Shown here piece after piece: positions 10,659 through 20,666 of a stretch of DNA of 64,000 nt. The notes under the pieces were generated by a model, which had not been told where the DNA came from, did not search any database, and was given only the letters and a program-made list of their open reading frames with translations. This DNA is from Marasmius tenuissimus (lineage: Eukaryota > Basidiomycota > Agaricomycetes > Agaricales > Marasmiaceae), in contig JAQOTA010000057.1 of assembly GCA_029532415.1 (NCBI GenBank), forward strand, positions 620,001 to 684,000, given 5' to 3'. The first letter of the stretch is position 1, and every line of letters begins with the position of its first letter. The translations under genes were made by a program, and so were the position numbers.

Positions 10659-13600
10659 ATGACAATCTCAAAGCTTTTCTTGGGCTTTATACTTGCTGGG
10701 TATGCAGTAGCGAGAAGAAACCTCATTCCCAATCGCTACATAGTGGAGTTGGAGGAAACACACCCAATCTTTGCCCGCGATGAAGGCTCTCCCGTGAGTA
10801 CCTTCTCAGACATGATCACACGGAGTCAGGCAGTACTGACCACTTCTGGTAGAATAGCATTCATCGGAGAATGTACAATACGTTCGAGTCTCAGGGCGTC
10901 GATTACAGGTCACGTTATGAATACGGAGCGCCTGACCTGTTTGTTGGGTTGTCGTTGACGGTAAAGGTGCGTCCAGACAGACTTCTTCTGCGTTATATTG
11001 GCTGAAATTCGCGCTTTAGAATCCATCGGTATGTACTGAAATCTTCCGATTACATGGCGCTCACTTATCGTTGCATCAGGATGTCAATAGACTAAACAAT
11101 ATGCCCGGTGTAAAAGCGGTACGAGCAGTCGAACATTTCGCAGTGCCCCATTCGTATGCATTATAGTTCCTCCGATATCACTCGTATCATTCTAACGGGG
11201 CTACCAGGCCGATCATAGTTTCACGTTCCAAAAGCGTGTCTATGTTCGCAGCGTTCTCTGCCGATCCAAATAGCGAGCCTGCATCCGATATACTCCATGC
11301 CTTGACGGTAAGTGTCTCTTCTCACATCCCCAGCTGGCGACCCCGATCTGACTCGCCACTAATAGGGAGTAGACAAGCTTCACGACGAAGGGATAACCGG
11401 GAAAGGAATCAAAATTGCAATGTTAGTACACTTGCCCCTCTTATCCCCTATTGAACCTCACCCTCTCTATAGCATCGACACCGGTGTTGACTACAACTAC
11501 CCAGCCTTGGGCGCTGGCTTTGGTCCAGGCCATAAAATCGCTGGAGGATTTGACTTCACCGGTGACAACCTCGAGAAGATAAAGCCCGATGAAGACCCTA
11601 TGGATTGCAATGGTACCCTGACGTTCGCTGCTCACCCGTAATTCCCGTTATTCTTACTATTTTGTCACCGAATCTAGGCCATGGCACTCATGTCGCCGGA
11701 ATTATTGGTGCGAATCTGGATGACAGCCCGTTCAAGCTCCAAGGTGTCGCGTATGAGGCCGAGCTTTATGCGTACCGAGTCGGCGGATGCGCGGATAGTG
11801 TTGACGAAGATGGTAGGCAATCCGCTCACCGGGTATCTCGCTATTGCGATTCCAGACTTACACGTTGTCCCAGCGACAATTGCAGCTCTTCTTCGCGCTG
11901 ATAAGGACGGATGCGATGTCATAAACCTCTCGGTGGGGGCAACGAGTGGCTGGTCTGCAGGGCACTCATGGACAATAGTAGCAAACCGAATCGCCGAGAA
12001 GGGGAGGATACTCACGATTTCGGCTTGGCTCTTGGCATGGCAGCTCTCCAGCGGCAGCGGACGGGGTCATTGCTGTTGGGAGCGTTGAATCGTAAGTGTC
12101 ATCGAGTTGATGACAGCAAGCCCATACTCATAGTTCAATGCAGCCCAGTCATACCTTTGCAGGTCGTCACAGTTGGGGGGGATGTCAAGCACGATCCCAT
12201 TATCTATTACGATCTTTTACCGCTCACGAACAATACCGACAACCCCCTTCCAGTCTATGTTATTACGGCCGACATGGATCATGGTTGCAAACCGCTACCG
12301 CAAGGTACGCCTAATCTGGCGGACTACGTGGTACTTGTCAAGATCGTGAACAAGTGTAGACGCGTACGTCTTTACTACGGGGCCGTTTTGCTCGGTAACG
12401 TGCCTATTCTCACTCGATGCTCAATCTATAGCCCCGCCAGATGAAGAACATTATGGCCAAGGGGGCCAAATTAGCTTTGGTCTGGAAGTGGGTGACTCGT
12501 AAATCAAGGCTTAAATAGAGGCTGATGCCCCTTTTCCGGTGGATCATAGCAAAAGCGAGTTCAATAACCTTGCTGACGATGGTGTCGACATTCCGGTCGC
12601 ATTGATACCTAATGCTGATGGCTCTTTTGTACGTGCTATTCCATTGCAGGGTGTCTTTTACGCCAGTAAAACTCACTTTACGCTCTGTTTAGCTCGAGAA
12701 GCAATTCCTCGCGAACAAGGCAATCACTCTCACGTTCCCTAAGGGGGGCGCCGTAGCTATATACGAGAAGGACGACGGTAATCTCATGTCTCCTTTCTCA
12801 TCGTAGGTCTTTTCGTGGCATATTCATAATTCTACGGTGAATGCAACGCCCTTGCAGATACGGGCCGACGTACGACTTCCGCTTCAAGCCATCTCTCAGT
12901 GCGCATGGAGGCTCAATGTATGCTTCCTTAGATACTACCATTGACCAAGGCTGATTGCTTGACACAGTGTATCCACCGTTCCCCTTGACCAAGGTTCATA
13001 CGGACTCGAATCTGGAACCAGCATGTCAGCGCCGTACATGGCCGGATGCGCTGCTCTTCTCCTCCAAGCCCGTGGACGCTCCATCGAGGTTGCTCGCCAA
13101 GCACGAGACTTATTCGAAACTACTTCAATCCCTATTATGTCCAACGGCTCTGCGAGCGCTGATCTACAAACTGCGACTGTTGCAGGTGCCGGTGTTGTAA
13201 ATGCGTACTCCGCAGTCCGAAGTGAGCCCCTTGTTTATCCCGGGGAGCTACTCTTGAACGATACTAAGCATTTCAAGGGAATGTGAGTACTTTGAATTGC
13301 ATCCTCAGCCAACAGTCCAGCTAATTGAACAACCGAATCTGAGTCACGAGTTCACCGTGAAGAACATCGGGATCAGGAATAAGACCTATTCTATCGACCA
13401 CTTCCCCGCCGGTACCGCGGTAACAATTCAGCCTGGAACGTCGCAAGCGTCATTAGGCCCCGTTCCTCTCGTTGAGGCATATGCTTCCGTTCAACTCAGC
13501 GAAGTAGCCTTCCGCCTCAAACCAAACGAGTCCAAGATCATCACTGCAGAGTTCACGCCTCCGAGCGGCTTGGACTCCAAGACACTTCCCGTCTATTCCG

Positions 13601-14536
13601 GCTTTCTTCAGGTCGGAGATGATGTTGACGACGGGACAGGGTTGCTTCATGTCTCATACATGGGAGTCGTTGGATCCCTCTACGATCAGCCAGTCCTCGA
13701 TGTCACGGATGAGTATCAAAAAGGTTTCATATTGCCTGCCATAGTGACTGGCGAGCAGGAAGGAAATGGCTATACTGTACAGGCACAGGCACAAACTTAC
13801 GACTTCAAGGGAAATGAGAGCTACCCAAGTTTGATTTTTCGGTGAGACCATGCAAATCTTCCGTCACACCCCAGCAAGTGCTGATCCTTTCCATCCCTTC
13901 GCAGACTGGCGTTTGGCACTTCGAAGTTAGAGATCGATCTCGTACCAGCTTCACTCGACCTAGTGAACCTTCCAAACCCTGTACCTTCCATCGGAAAACT
14001 CTTCAATGATACTTACCTTACTCGCGACATTAAGGCAAGTTTTAGAATCACGCCGGTGTCCACTTCTTACTAAAGCCTACCTTGCATAGTCCTCCGACCC
14101 GGACGACGACCTCTACGCTCTCGATCTCAACAACGAGGCCACTTTCATGAACGAAACCTTACTGCCCAGCGGTACTTACAAGGTCCTCATCCGTGCATTA
14201 CGTGTGACTGGTGATCCCGACAGACCTGAGGATTACGACCAATGGCTCAGTCCCGAAATGACCTTCAAATTCACTGCTCGCCAGAGCGATAAGTCCAATA
14301 CCGACGAATCGGAGGGTAACACGGACGAGCCAGATAAAGTCGCGAAACCTATCTATGGAAGACCTTGGTTCATTGCACTCGTTAGCGTACTTGGCCTCGC
14401 TGCTATGGCTGCCTCTATAGCGGGCATAGCATACGCTAGAAGGAGGCGACGAAGTGCAATCACCCTGGAACCTGCCTTCATTCCGCCACTTGGAGCTTAT
14501 AACCCCATCGTATCTGATTCTAGAGATCAGTTGTAG
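10659..14536 (+). CDS. membrane-anchored S8 subtilase with inhibitor, PA and C-terminal TM segments; frame broken near the oxyanion-hole motif
   Basis: Secreted serine endopeptidase. About 18 exons: 10659-10793, 10853-10966, 11020-11028, 11080-11153, 11208-11307, 11366-11421, 11473-11612, 11678-11812, 11856-12091, 12144-12363, 12432-12491, 12521-12628, 12693-12802, 12858-12917, 12968-13282, 13344-13841, 13905-14034 and 14090-14536. Signal peptide MTISKLFLGFILAGYAVA, I9-type propeptide, catalytic Asp (IAIIDTGVDY), His (GHGTHVAG) and Ser (ESGTSMSAPYMAG). A PA-domain insert (VYVITADMDHGCKPLPQGTP) interrupts the catalytic domain. A hydrophobic segment and ARRRRR stop-transfer lie near the end. 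At about 12023-12030 the frame jumps: upstream reads GRILTISA, downstream reads GSWHGSSPAAADGVIAVGS in another frame. The expected AGNDG, with the oxyanion Asn, is missing. The summed exons are 1 nt over a multiple of three, consistent with a deletion. The intron at 14035 has a GC donor. The gene may be a recent pseudogene or carry an assembly error. Confidence 0.82.
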
Positions 14537-14798
14537 GTGCCGTACTCAAATACTGCTTATCAAGGTCGTCCTGCGCACGAGGGAGGAAGATATTTTTGAG
14601 ATGAAGAGTCTGCATACTTATAACCAATTTATAGATTATTTATTCAAGCATCGACAATACATGTATCATTGACGACTGTTCCATAACATATAATTAGGAA
14701 CGACCTATCAGCCAGTTTTTTCGAGTCACCACGACGAGTTACAAGCTATATCCTGCACTAGGGAGTGTTAGGTGGGCGGGAGTGAATCATTGCATCAC

Positions 14799-15686
14799 TT
14801 ACTTATACAGGCCATCCACGTCCCTGACCTCCTGCAACCTGATCTCTGGGTAGCTATCGAATAATGTTTTCATCTCCTCTGAGTAATCCCCGTTCTCCAA
14901 CGCCATTTCATCCATAGCTTTGTTCTTCGCCGTGATATCCCTAATCTCCTCCCCGAATATTTCCATCAAGCATGCCTCAACTTGCAGAAAGATATCACCG
15001 ACAGATGGAGCATCTAGTGCACGTCGCATCTTGCCCTTGAATTGATACAACTCGAGAGAGGTCTTCAGCCCAACTTGCTCCCCTTCACCCAGCGGAATAT
15101 CCGCGTCCTTCTCGCATCCCACGTTCACAACCCCTTCCTTGAACATCTTCAAAACACTGTACTGCCTTCCCGCAACGATTCGATCGAAGTTGTCAAAATC
15201 GTCTCGCTCCGACAGAAAATGAATTGCGAGTTTTCGTAGAGGAAGAAAATTCCAAAAGGTAGCCAACTTGAGAACTGAGAGCCACGTTGCCGTCTCGAAA
15301 GAGTCATAGCAGGATGTTGGGAACCTGTCCAGAATAATCAGCTCCCCCAGAGGTTGCACCCGGAATTGTGACGTACCTAGGATACAGCACACTCAAAAAC
15401 CTTTCAAAATCGACTTTCTTGATATGAGGGAGGACGATTGGATTTTCATCCGATTCACCCTCGACAGGACATGTCGTCCCATCTGCAGCTCTCACGGGCG
15501 GGAGTGAAAACATATCCCTGAAAGGTGGATTCGGATTGTTCACGAAATGCGTCTTCGGGACGCGGTATAATTCATCCTCAACCTGGGAAGTGGAAATGAG
15601 TATTGACAAGCGACAGTAATATTGTATTTTACCTTGAACGCGACAAGGTCCCAAGTATAACTCGAGTTTCGGATGAGTCCTGACAT
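14799..15686 (-). CDS. BTB/POZ-domain protein (copy 1)
   Basis: Exons 15633-15686, 15377-15582 and 14799-15324 give 261 aa in frame. It starts MSGLIRNSSYTWDLVAFKVE and continues VPKTHFVNNPNPPFRDMFSL, DENPIVLPHIKKVDFERFLS and LYPR. A helical part follows (ETATWLSVLKLATFWNFLPL), typical of the BTB proteins expanded in Agaricomycetes. BTB domains mediate dimerisation and often cullin-3 ligase recruitment, but no partner domain is visible. The layout and intron positions match copy 2 at 60934-61801. The stop codon overlaps a potential GTAAGT donor, so an alternative C-terminus is possible. Confidence 0.8.
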
Positions 15687-15946
15687 CTCCAAAGGAGCGG
15701 TCCTGGTGAAAGGGTGGTAGGTATGCAGAAAAGGATTGGAGAAGGCTCTAGTCCTTGAGAGGTGTATCGATCAGAGAGGTTAGAAACAAAGTGCTGTAGA
15801 GACGATCAAATGAGGAAGTTGCGCATTATCTTCGCGTGACTCGACATGGTCAAATCGAGGGTCCCATGACACTGTTGTTGATGTCATGCGCCTAAGAGGG
15901 CGTATTTTAGACGTACTGCAAGTTCAACACCACGCGAGTGATAGCT

Positions 15947-16279
15947 ATAATGAAACCCTAGCATAATTCGCGCGACTCCCACCTTCATTGATCTGTTTAG
16001 TTCCAAACAACCGCACATGGCCAAAATACAAGTACCTACGTACCATACATGCCTCTCGCCATCAGGAGTACTGAGCTAATGTTGCTCTATAGCTTCAGGA
16101 TGGATTTGCAGCCTTTTGGTCGCGATGGTTGTGGTTGAATATCGTTGGGACACCGAAAGCTCATTGTAAGTCGCAGTAGTCGCCACGCGATTACAATTGA
16201 GTTGGCCACGCGTCTCTGTTTGGTTATAAACAGATCAGTGAAGGTGGGGGTTGTGTGAATTATGCTAGGGTTTCATTGT
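15947..16279. mobile_element. non-autonomous inverted-repeat element (MITE-like), 333 bp, superfamily unassigned
   Basis: Terminal inverted repeats of about 75 bp: the left arm 15947-16022 starts ATAATGAAACCCTAGCATAA, and the reverse complement of the right arm (16279 down to about 16203) starts ACAATGAAACCCTAGCATAA. Similarity continues through CCACCTTCATTGATCTGTTT (left) against CCACCTTCACTGATCTGTTT (right, inverted). A 5-bp direct repeat TAGCT flanks it (15942-15946 and 16280-16284). The interior of about 180 bp has no ORF. The fold-back structure is seen directly; the exact boundary and superfamily are inference. Confidence 0.8.
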
Positions 16280-16284
16280 TAGCT

Positions 16285-17309
16285 GGAAGGAGGGCGAGCA
16301 AAAGACCAATAAGTAGTACTGTATGTCAAGCACGCAAGAGAGATTATTGCCTCAAACCCCATACAACCAACTCTATCTCCACGCTAAATCGCTCTGATTG
16401 TTCAGCCCGTCATCCGAACTCAACACCCCTATAATCATAGCCTTTCGATGTCGGGAGTTGTCGTTATCCCACGAGTCTGATTCTTCTTCTCCCACCCACT
16501 CTAGACAACGTCTCGTCGGAGTAGCATCAAAGGCGTTTGACGTGTTCCCCGGCTGTGTCTTCTCCATGGCCCTCTTTGGCGGTGCGGATCTATATTCAAG
16601 CCCTGCCAAGAACTTTGCAACGTACGCAGTCTCGCTCATATAGGTCTGGATTGTTATGATTGAGGAAGTCGCGGGTGAAAATGACCGAGGATAGCTTACT
16701 CGGGTATTTCGTCGAATTTTCGGAAAGCAAAACCTTCTGCTAATGATTTTGGCGTCGTTGAAGAGTGATCTTGCTAGTCTGAGATGCTCGATTGAGGAAC
16801 CCGTCCACAGTTGATTCATGATTGATCGATATTGCTCCTCGAATGATATTGAAGATAAAGTGGTATTCACGGCCTGGTGATGGTGGTGGTCGGAGTGCAA
16901 GACAGGAAGGAAGGAAGGAAGAATTTATTACACGGCATGGTCCACGAGCTGAATGCCGGTTCCGGGATGCACTCGATGCACCCTGGTGCCTATTTAAGTA
17001 CACCATCGACCCCGCGATACCAGGAATTGCCTGCCGAAAGTTGCCTTAGCTGAGTTCCGCGCCGGGAACGCAGCAAAGCGACAATTCGGGTCAACTTAGC
17101 ACTTCAAGAGTCGAATGCTCAAGCGCTTAACGTCAACCATCGACCAACTACCATTCAGCCAAAAGAAGGCCATTGGCCATGTGTTTTGATCTCTATTTTT
17201 ACTCGACGTGGATGAAAACACAACCTCTCCTTCTAGAAATCATTCACATCAAGCGGCACGCACATACAGTTTGGTACGAATTTCAAAGTACAAGTATAAT
17301 AAACGATAA
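16285..17309. other. intergenic, nothing recognised
   Basis: No gene is supported. A short GGAA repeat (about 16904-16922) is present. Confidence 0.4.
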
Positions 17310-18891
17310 CTACCACAGCATCCGTATCACAGATCCATCATCTCCCAACTTCTCAAGCTGTTCTCTCATTTCCTTCATCTCAGCTCCCGTCGTGGAGTGT
17401 CTTCCTAAGGAGCGAGGACCTTGCGGGTGATCGTTGATATACATCAACTGTTCCTGCAACTCCGCCATCTTTCGTTGCGTTTCAGCTCGCTTCTCATCTT
17501 CCCGATAATCGTTAGATATCACGCTCGACCGGGAATGCGCTGACTGTATATCAAACCTTGTTTGTGCTAGGGGCATCGAGTGTTCCGCGACTGAGGTGAT
17601 AAACGATGGAGTTGAAGTGCTGCCCATCAGCTTTGGAAGCCCTGGAAGGGATGATGACGATGTTGATGTTGATTCCCGTACCATACGGTTTCGGTAGAAC
17701 ATATTGGTCGCCAGCGCTCTTCGTTTTCGACGAATTACGAGGAGAAATACACCTAAGCCAATAAGGATCAGAAATGCGATGGCTGCCACAACGGATCCGA
17801 TGATTTTGTCTCGAGATGAGGTATTCACAGAGGCGCTGCTAGAGCCGAGGGAGGTAGAGGGCAAATTCGTCTCACTGTCAGTCACGACAGGGCTCTGGCT
17901 AGCAGGAGAACTTTCTACGTCGTGCGATGGAGATGCTTCAACCGAAGTTGCGAGCGTAAGTGCTTCGGAGGTAGTAGTGGTACTGGAGGTCGTTGCCTGT
18001 GAAAGGGGTGACGAGACGCTTGAACTAGTTCGTCGTGGAAGAGTATTCCTGTTAACATCATTCATCTATAACTCAAAGAATGGACCTACCTTCGGAAGCC
18101 TGAGACGATGGATGTCGACGAAGCAGTAACTGTTATGGTCTTAGATCCAATGAGAAAAGGAGCCCTAAATGGTCGGAAGGAGGATGAGTATAGACTTATA
18201 AACTAGATCTGGTAACGACACCAGATTTATTGAGCTCACGCGGTAACATTTTCGCCGCTGGGATCATCTCGAATGTCTTCAAACTCGTTGCCGTTGAAAG
18301 CGACAATGACTAGCGATCTTCTCGGATTCGAGTTTAACCAACGCTAGCTGAGGTGGACATCCACTCACCGAGCTTCGTCAAATGTGATCTGCTCATCGCC
18401 CTCAAAAGATCTCCAGGGAGGCCGATCTCTGCCAGGAGGGAGAGGTCCTTGGGTTATCAATCCAAATGGTCCCTTCCCTCCGGGAGCCGCTTTCACGAGA
18501 ATGAATTCGACATATGTCCCCTCATGTGGGTAAATTTCCCAGTGGAGGGTTCTATTTCGACCTTGGACGAAGGGAAGTGACCAATCAATCTTTACGTTCA
18601 ACCATCCGAACCCAATATCTCCATCCAAAACCGGGACAAGGTTCCTGGCGGTAAAATTTGTCGAGGTAGACAAATATTTAGCACCCTGCACGGCACTCGA
18701 TGTCAGACATTAAAAAACGTACATAGCTCGGATTTTGAAGCTTGATCTTCTTTAGAGAGGAAGAAGTAATTGTCGTTGTACCCTCTGTCAGGCGACGGGA
18801 TTCAATCGTAGCTCACTAATCCGAGTTTATACTCTACTAAGTGTCCTGCCTCCATCAAGAACATGATGGTTGCGAATACTATGAATGGCAT
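17310..18891 (-). CDS. single-pass membrane protein with Ser/Thr-rich stalk and coiled cytosolic tail (unknown function)
   Basis: Exons 18817-18891, 18723-18782, 18369-18685, 18240-18317, 18090-18164 and 17310-18048 give 447 aa in frame. The hydrophobic N-terminus MPFIVFATIMFLMEAGHL looks like a signal peptide. The ectodomain contains VDWS/TLHWEIYP-like beta strands (DWSLPFVQGRNRTLHWEIYP) and several NxT/S sites, followed by a long Ser/Thr-rich stretch. A TM segment (IIGSVVAAIAFLILIGLGVF) is followed by RRKRR, so the C-terminus is cytosolic. The tail ends in a Gln/Glu-rich predicted helix (KMAELQEQLMYIND). This architecture is common in uncharacterised basidiomycete surface proteins. The start codon is the least certain part. 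Confidence 0.72.
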
Positions 18892-20091
18892 TTCACGGTG
18901 ATCTTCTTGCAGTGTAGTTTCATCCTATGGTTTCCCCCTCTCAGCTGTTGATGGTAGATCAAATCAAGGGGTAGACCTTTAAGTCTTTTATTTTTGGCAC
19001 GGAAATCCGGGGATACCTTGACTGGCCCAAGCGAATGAACTCATCTCATAAAGAGCTCTATTCGGAATCGCCGTATAACCTACACATCCGGAGAGTATCG
19101 ATGTCTGAGTCATGATTCCAGCCTTGGATGGGATAGGGTCGTAATGGGTGCATTGCGCGCGGGACTGACACTAGCTAAGGATACCAAAAACACGCCATTT
19201 CTGGAACTTGATACATGTGTACGCCTCAAAAAGCGGTGCGCCTGCCGAAGTCTGGAATCCGTGAATTTTTGACGAGGCTCTCATCGAGCTCCGTCGCGAG
19301 TATCAAGATGGCGGTGACTGAATTTATCTTGAAAATTGTAAGCAACTGAAGAACAATGCATCTTGACTCCTGGTGCTTAATAAAGCAATAAACGATAAGT
19401 AGGAAGTCGATTCTTGAAATCGGAAAAGGAAAAAACCCGAATCAGGCCACACGCCGATCAACCTAACACTCCGGATCCTACTCGGATCTTGTTCCGTTTT
19501 ATTGTCGTAGGAACCACTGTGGAACTCGGCATGAGTCGAAAGGGGCCGAAGCGTTGAAAACTCACCTCATGCTCAGCCAACGCCTTTGATTACATCCTAT
19601 CCACACCTGGATAAACCTCTTTCGCACTACAATGTGCCGCTTGTCAGTCAGCACTTAATCACGTCTACGTATCAGTACTTGAAGGTTTTTCTATCGGGGA
19701 CTAAACCTGACTGAGGCAGGCGTCGAAGACGCCGCATCGGCCCAAGTAGGCCGTGTATTGCGTCTCACAGTAATATTAAAGACGGGATTGGTCCATGGCG
19801 ACGCTCTAAGTCAAGTCGGTTATACTTACGGTTAAAGATGGCAGTCCTTAGGAATGAACGGACATACCATACGGCCTACTGCAGTAATACAGACCAACTC
19901 AAGTCAAGAGAAACTTAGCCTGAGCGCACGGGCGCCGCGCATCCTGAACCTAAAACGCGCCAAGTAACTACGGGATGAGGTCCCCGTAATTGCTGAGTCT
20001 TCTTTAGCCGCGACGATACCGGGTAACGAACTCTACCCTTCATAAACCCCTACCAAATGAAACTTTAGTCCCCAGCTCACTCGATTCTGCC
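18892..20091. other. intergenic; right part is the duplicated upstream region of secreted protein A
   Basis: From about 19,390 onwards this sequence is recognisably similar, in blocks, to about 22,750-23,531 upstream of copy B. The left part holds the promoter of the minus-strand membrane protein. No gene was seen. Confidence 0.5.
19724..20060 (+). promoter_or_regulatory. upstream region of small secreted protein A, conserved in copy B
   Basis: The identical 17-mer CGAAGACGCCGCATCGG (19724-19740) lies about 350 bp upstream of the ATG, and TACCCTTCATAAACCCCTA (TATA-like) about 50 bp upstream. Both occur at matching distances in copy B (23153-23169 and about 23474-23492). Block conservation of non-coding sequence between paralogues suggests a recent duplication or retained regulatory sites. 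Confidence 0.55.
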
Positions 20092-20666
20092 ATGAAGTCT
20101 CCAGCTCTCCTCGCCGTTTTTGCCATCGCAGCCACCACCGTCTTCGGACAAGGCAATCCTAACTACGGCATCGTCTCACCCGTCGATACCACCTCCGTGA
20201 GCGCTGAAACTGTGAGTCCTCTCACCTGAATCAATGGTTGCTCGCCCTGACATTGACAACTAATCTTCATCATTCACAGCCCTTGAACGTAACGTTCAAC
20301 CCTGGTCGCTACTTCAAGGAATCCACCAGTTCCATTGATGTCTTCATCATCGACAACCGTCCGGAAGCAAAGTCAGGGAAGAGTGGTGATCAACTAGTGA
20401 CCGGAATGACTTCCAACACGCGAATTGCTCAGGTCGGGGCTACTTTGGAGACGGACGCTTACCATGTGGATATCGATTTGAGTGGCTTGAGGAGCAAGTT
20501 GGCCGGAGAGAAGACTGTGTTGATCAAGGAGACCTACAACGCGTTTGGCGTGAGTAACCTTTACTTGCTTTCAGACGGACTGTGAAATGTATGCTCATTT
20601 GTCTTCTTTTGACAGGGTGGTCGAGCTACTGCATTCTGGGCTCAAACCTTCCAGTTCACGAACTGA
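20092..20666 (+). CDS. small secreted protein A, cysteine-free (family of three in this window)
   Basis: Exons 20092-20211, 20280-20549 and 20616-20666 give 146 aa in frame. Signal peptide MKSPALLAVFAIAATTVFG. The mature part has motifs shared with the other two copies: LNVTFNPGRYFKE, DVFIIDNRPEAKSGK, QLVTGM, ETDAYHVDIDLSGL, GEKTVLIKETY and the C-terminal TAFWAQTFQFTN. No cysteine occurs in the mature protein. Both introns are in the same places as in copies B and C. The alternating hydrophobic pattern suggests a beta-sandwich, but I do not recognise a named family and infer no function beyond secretion. Confidence 0.85.
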
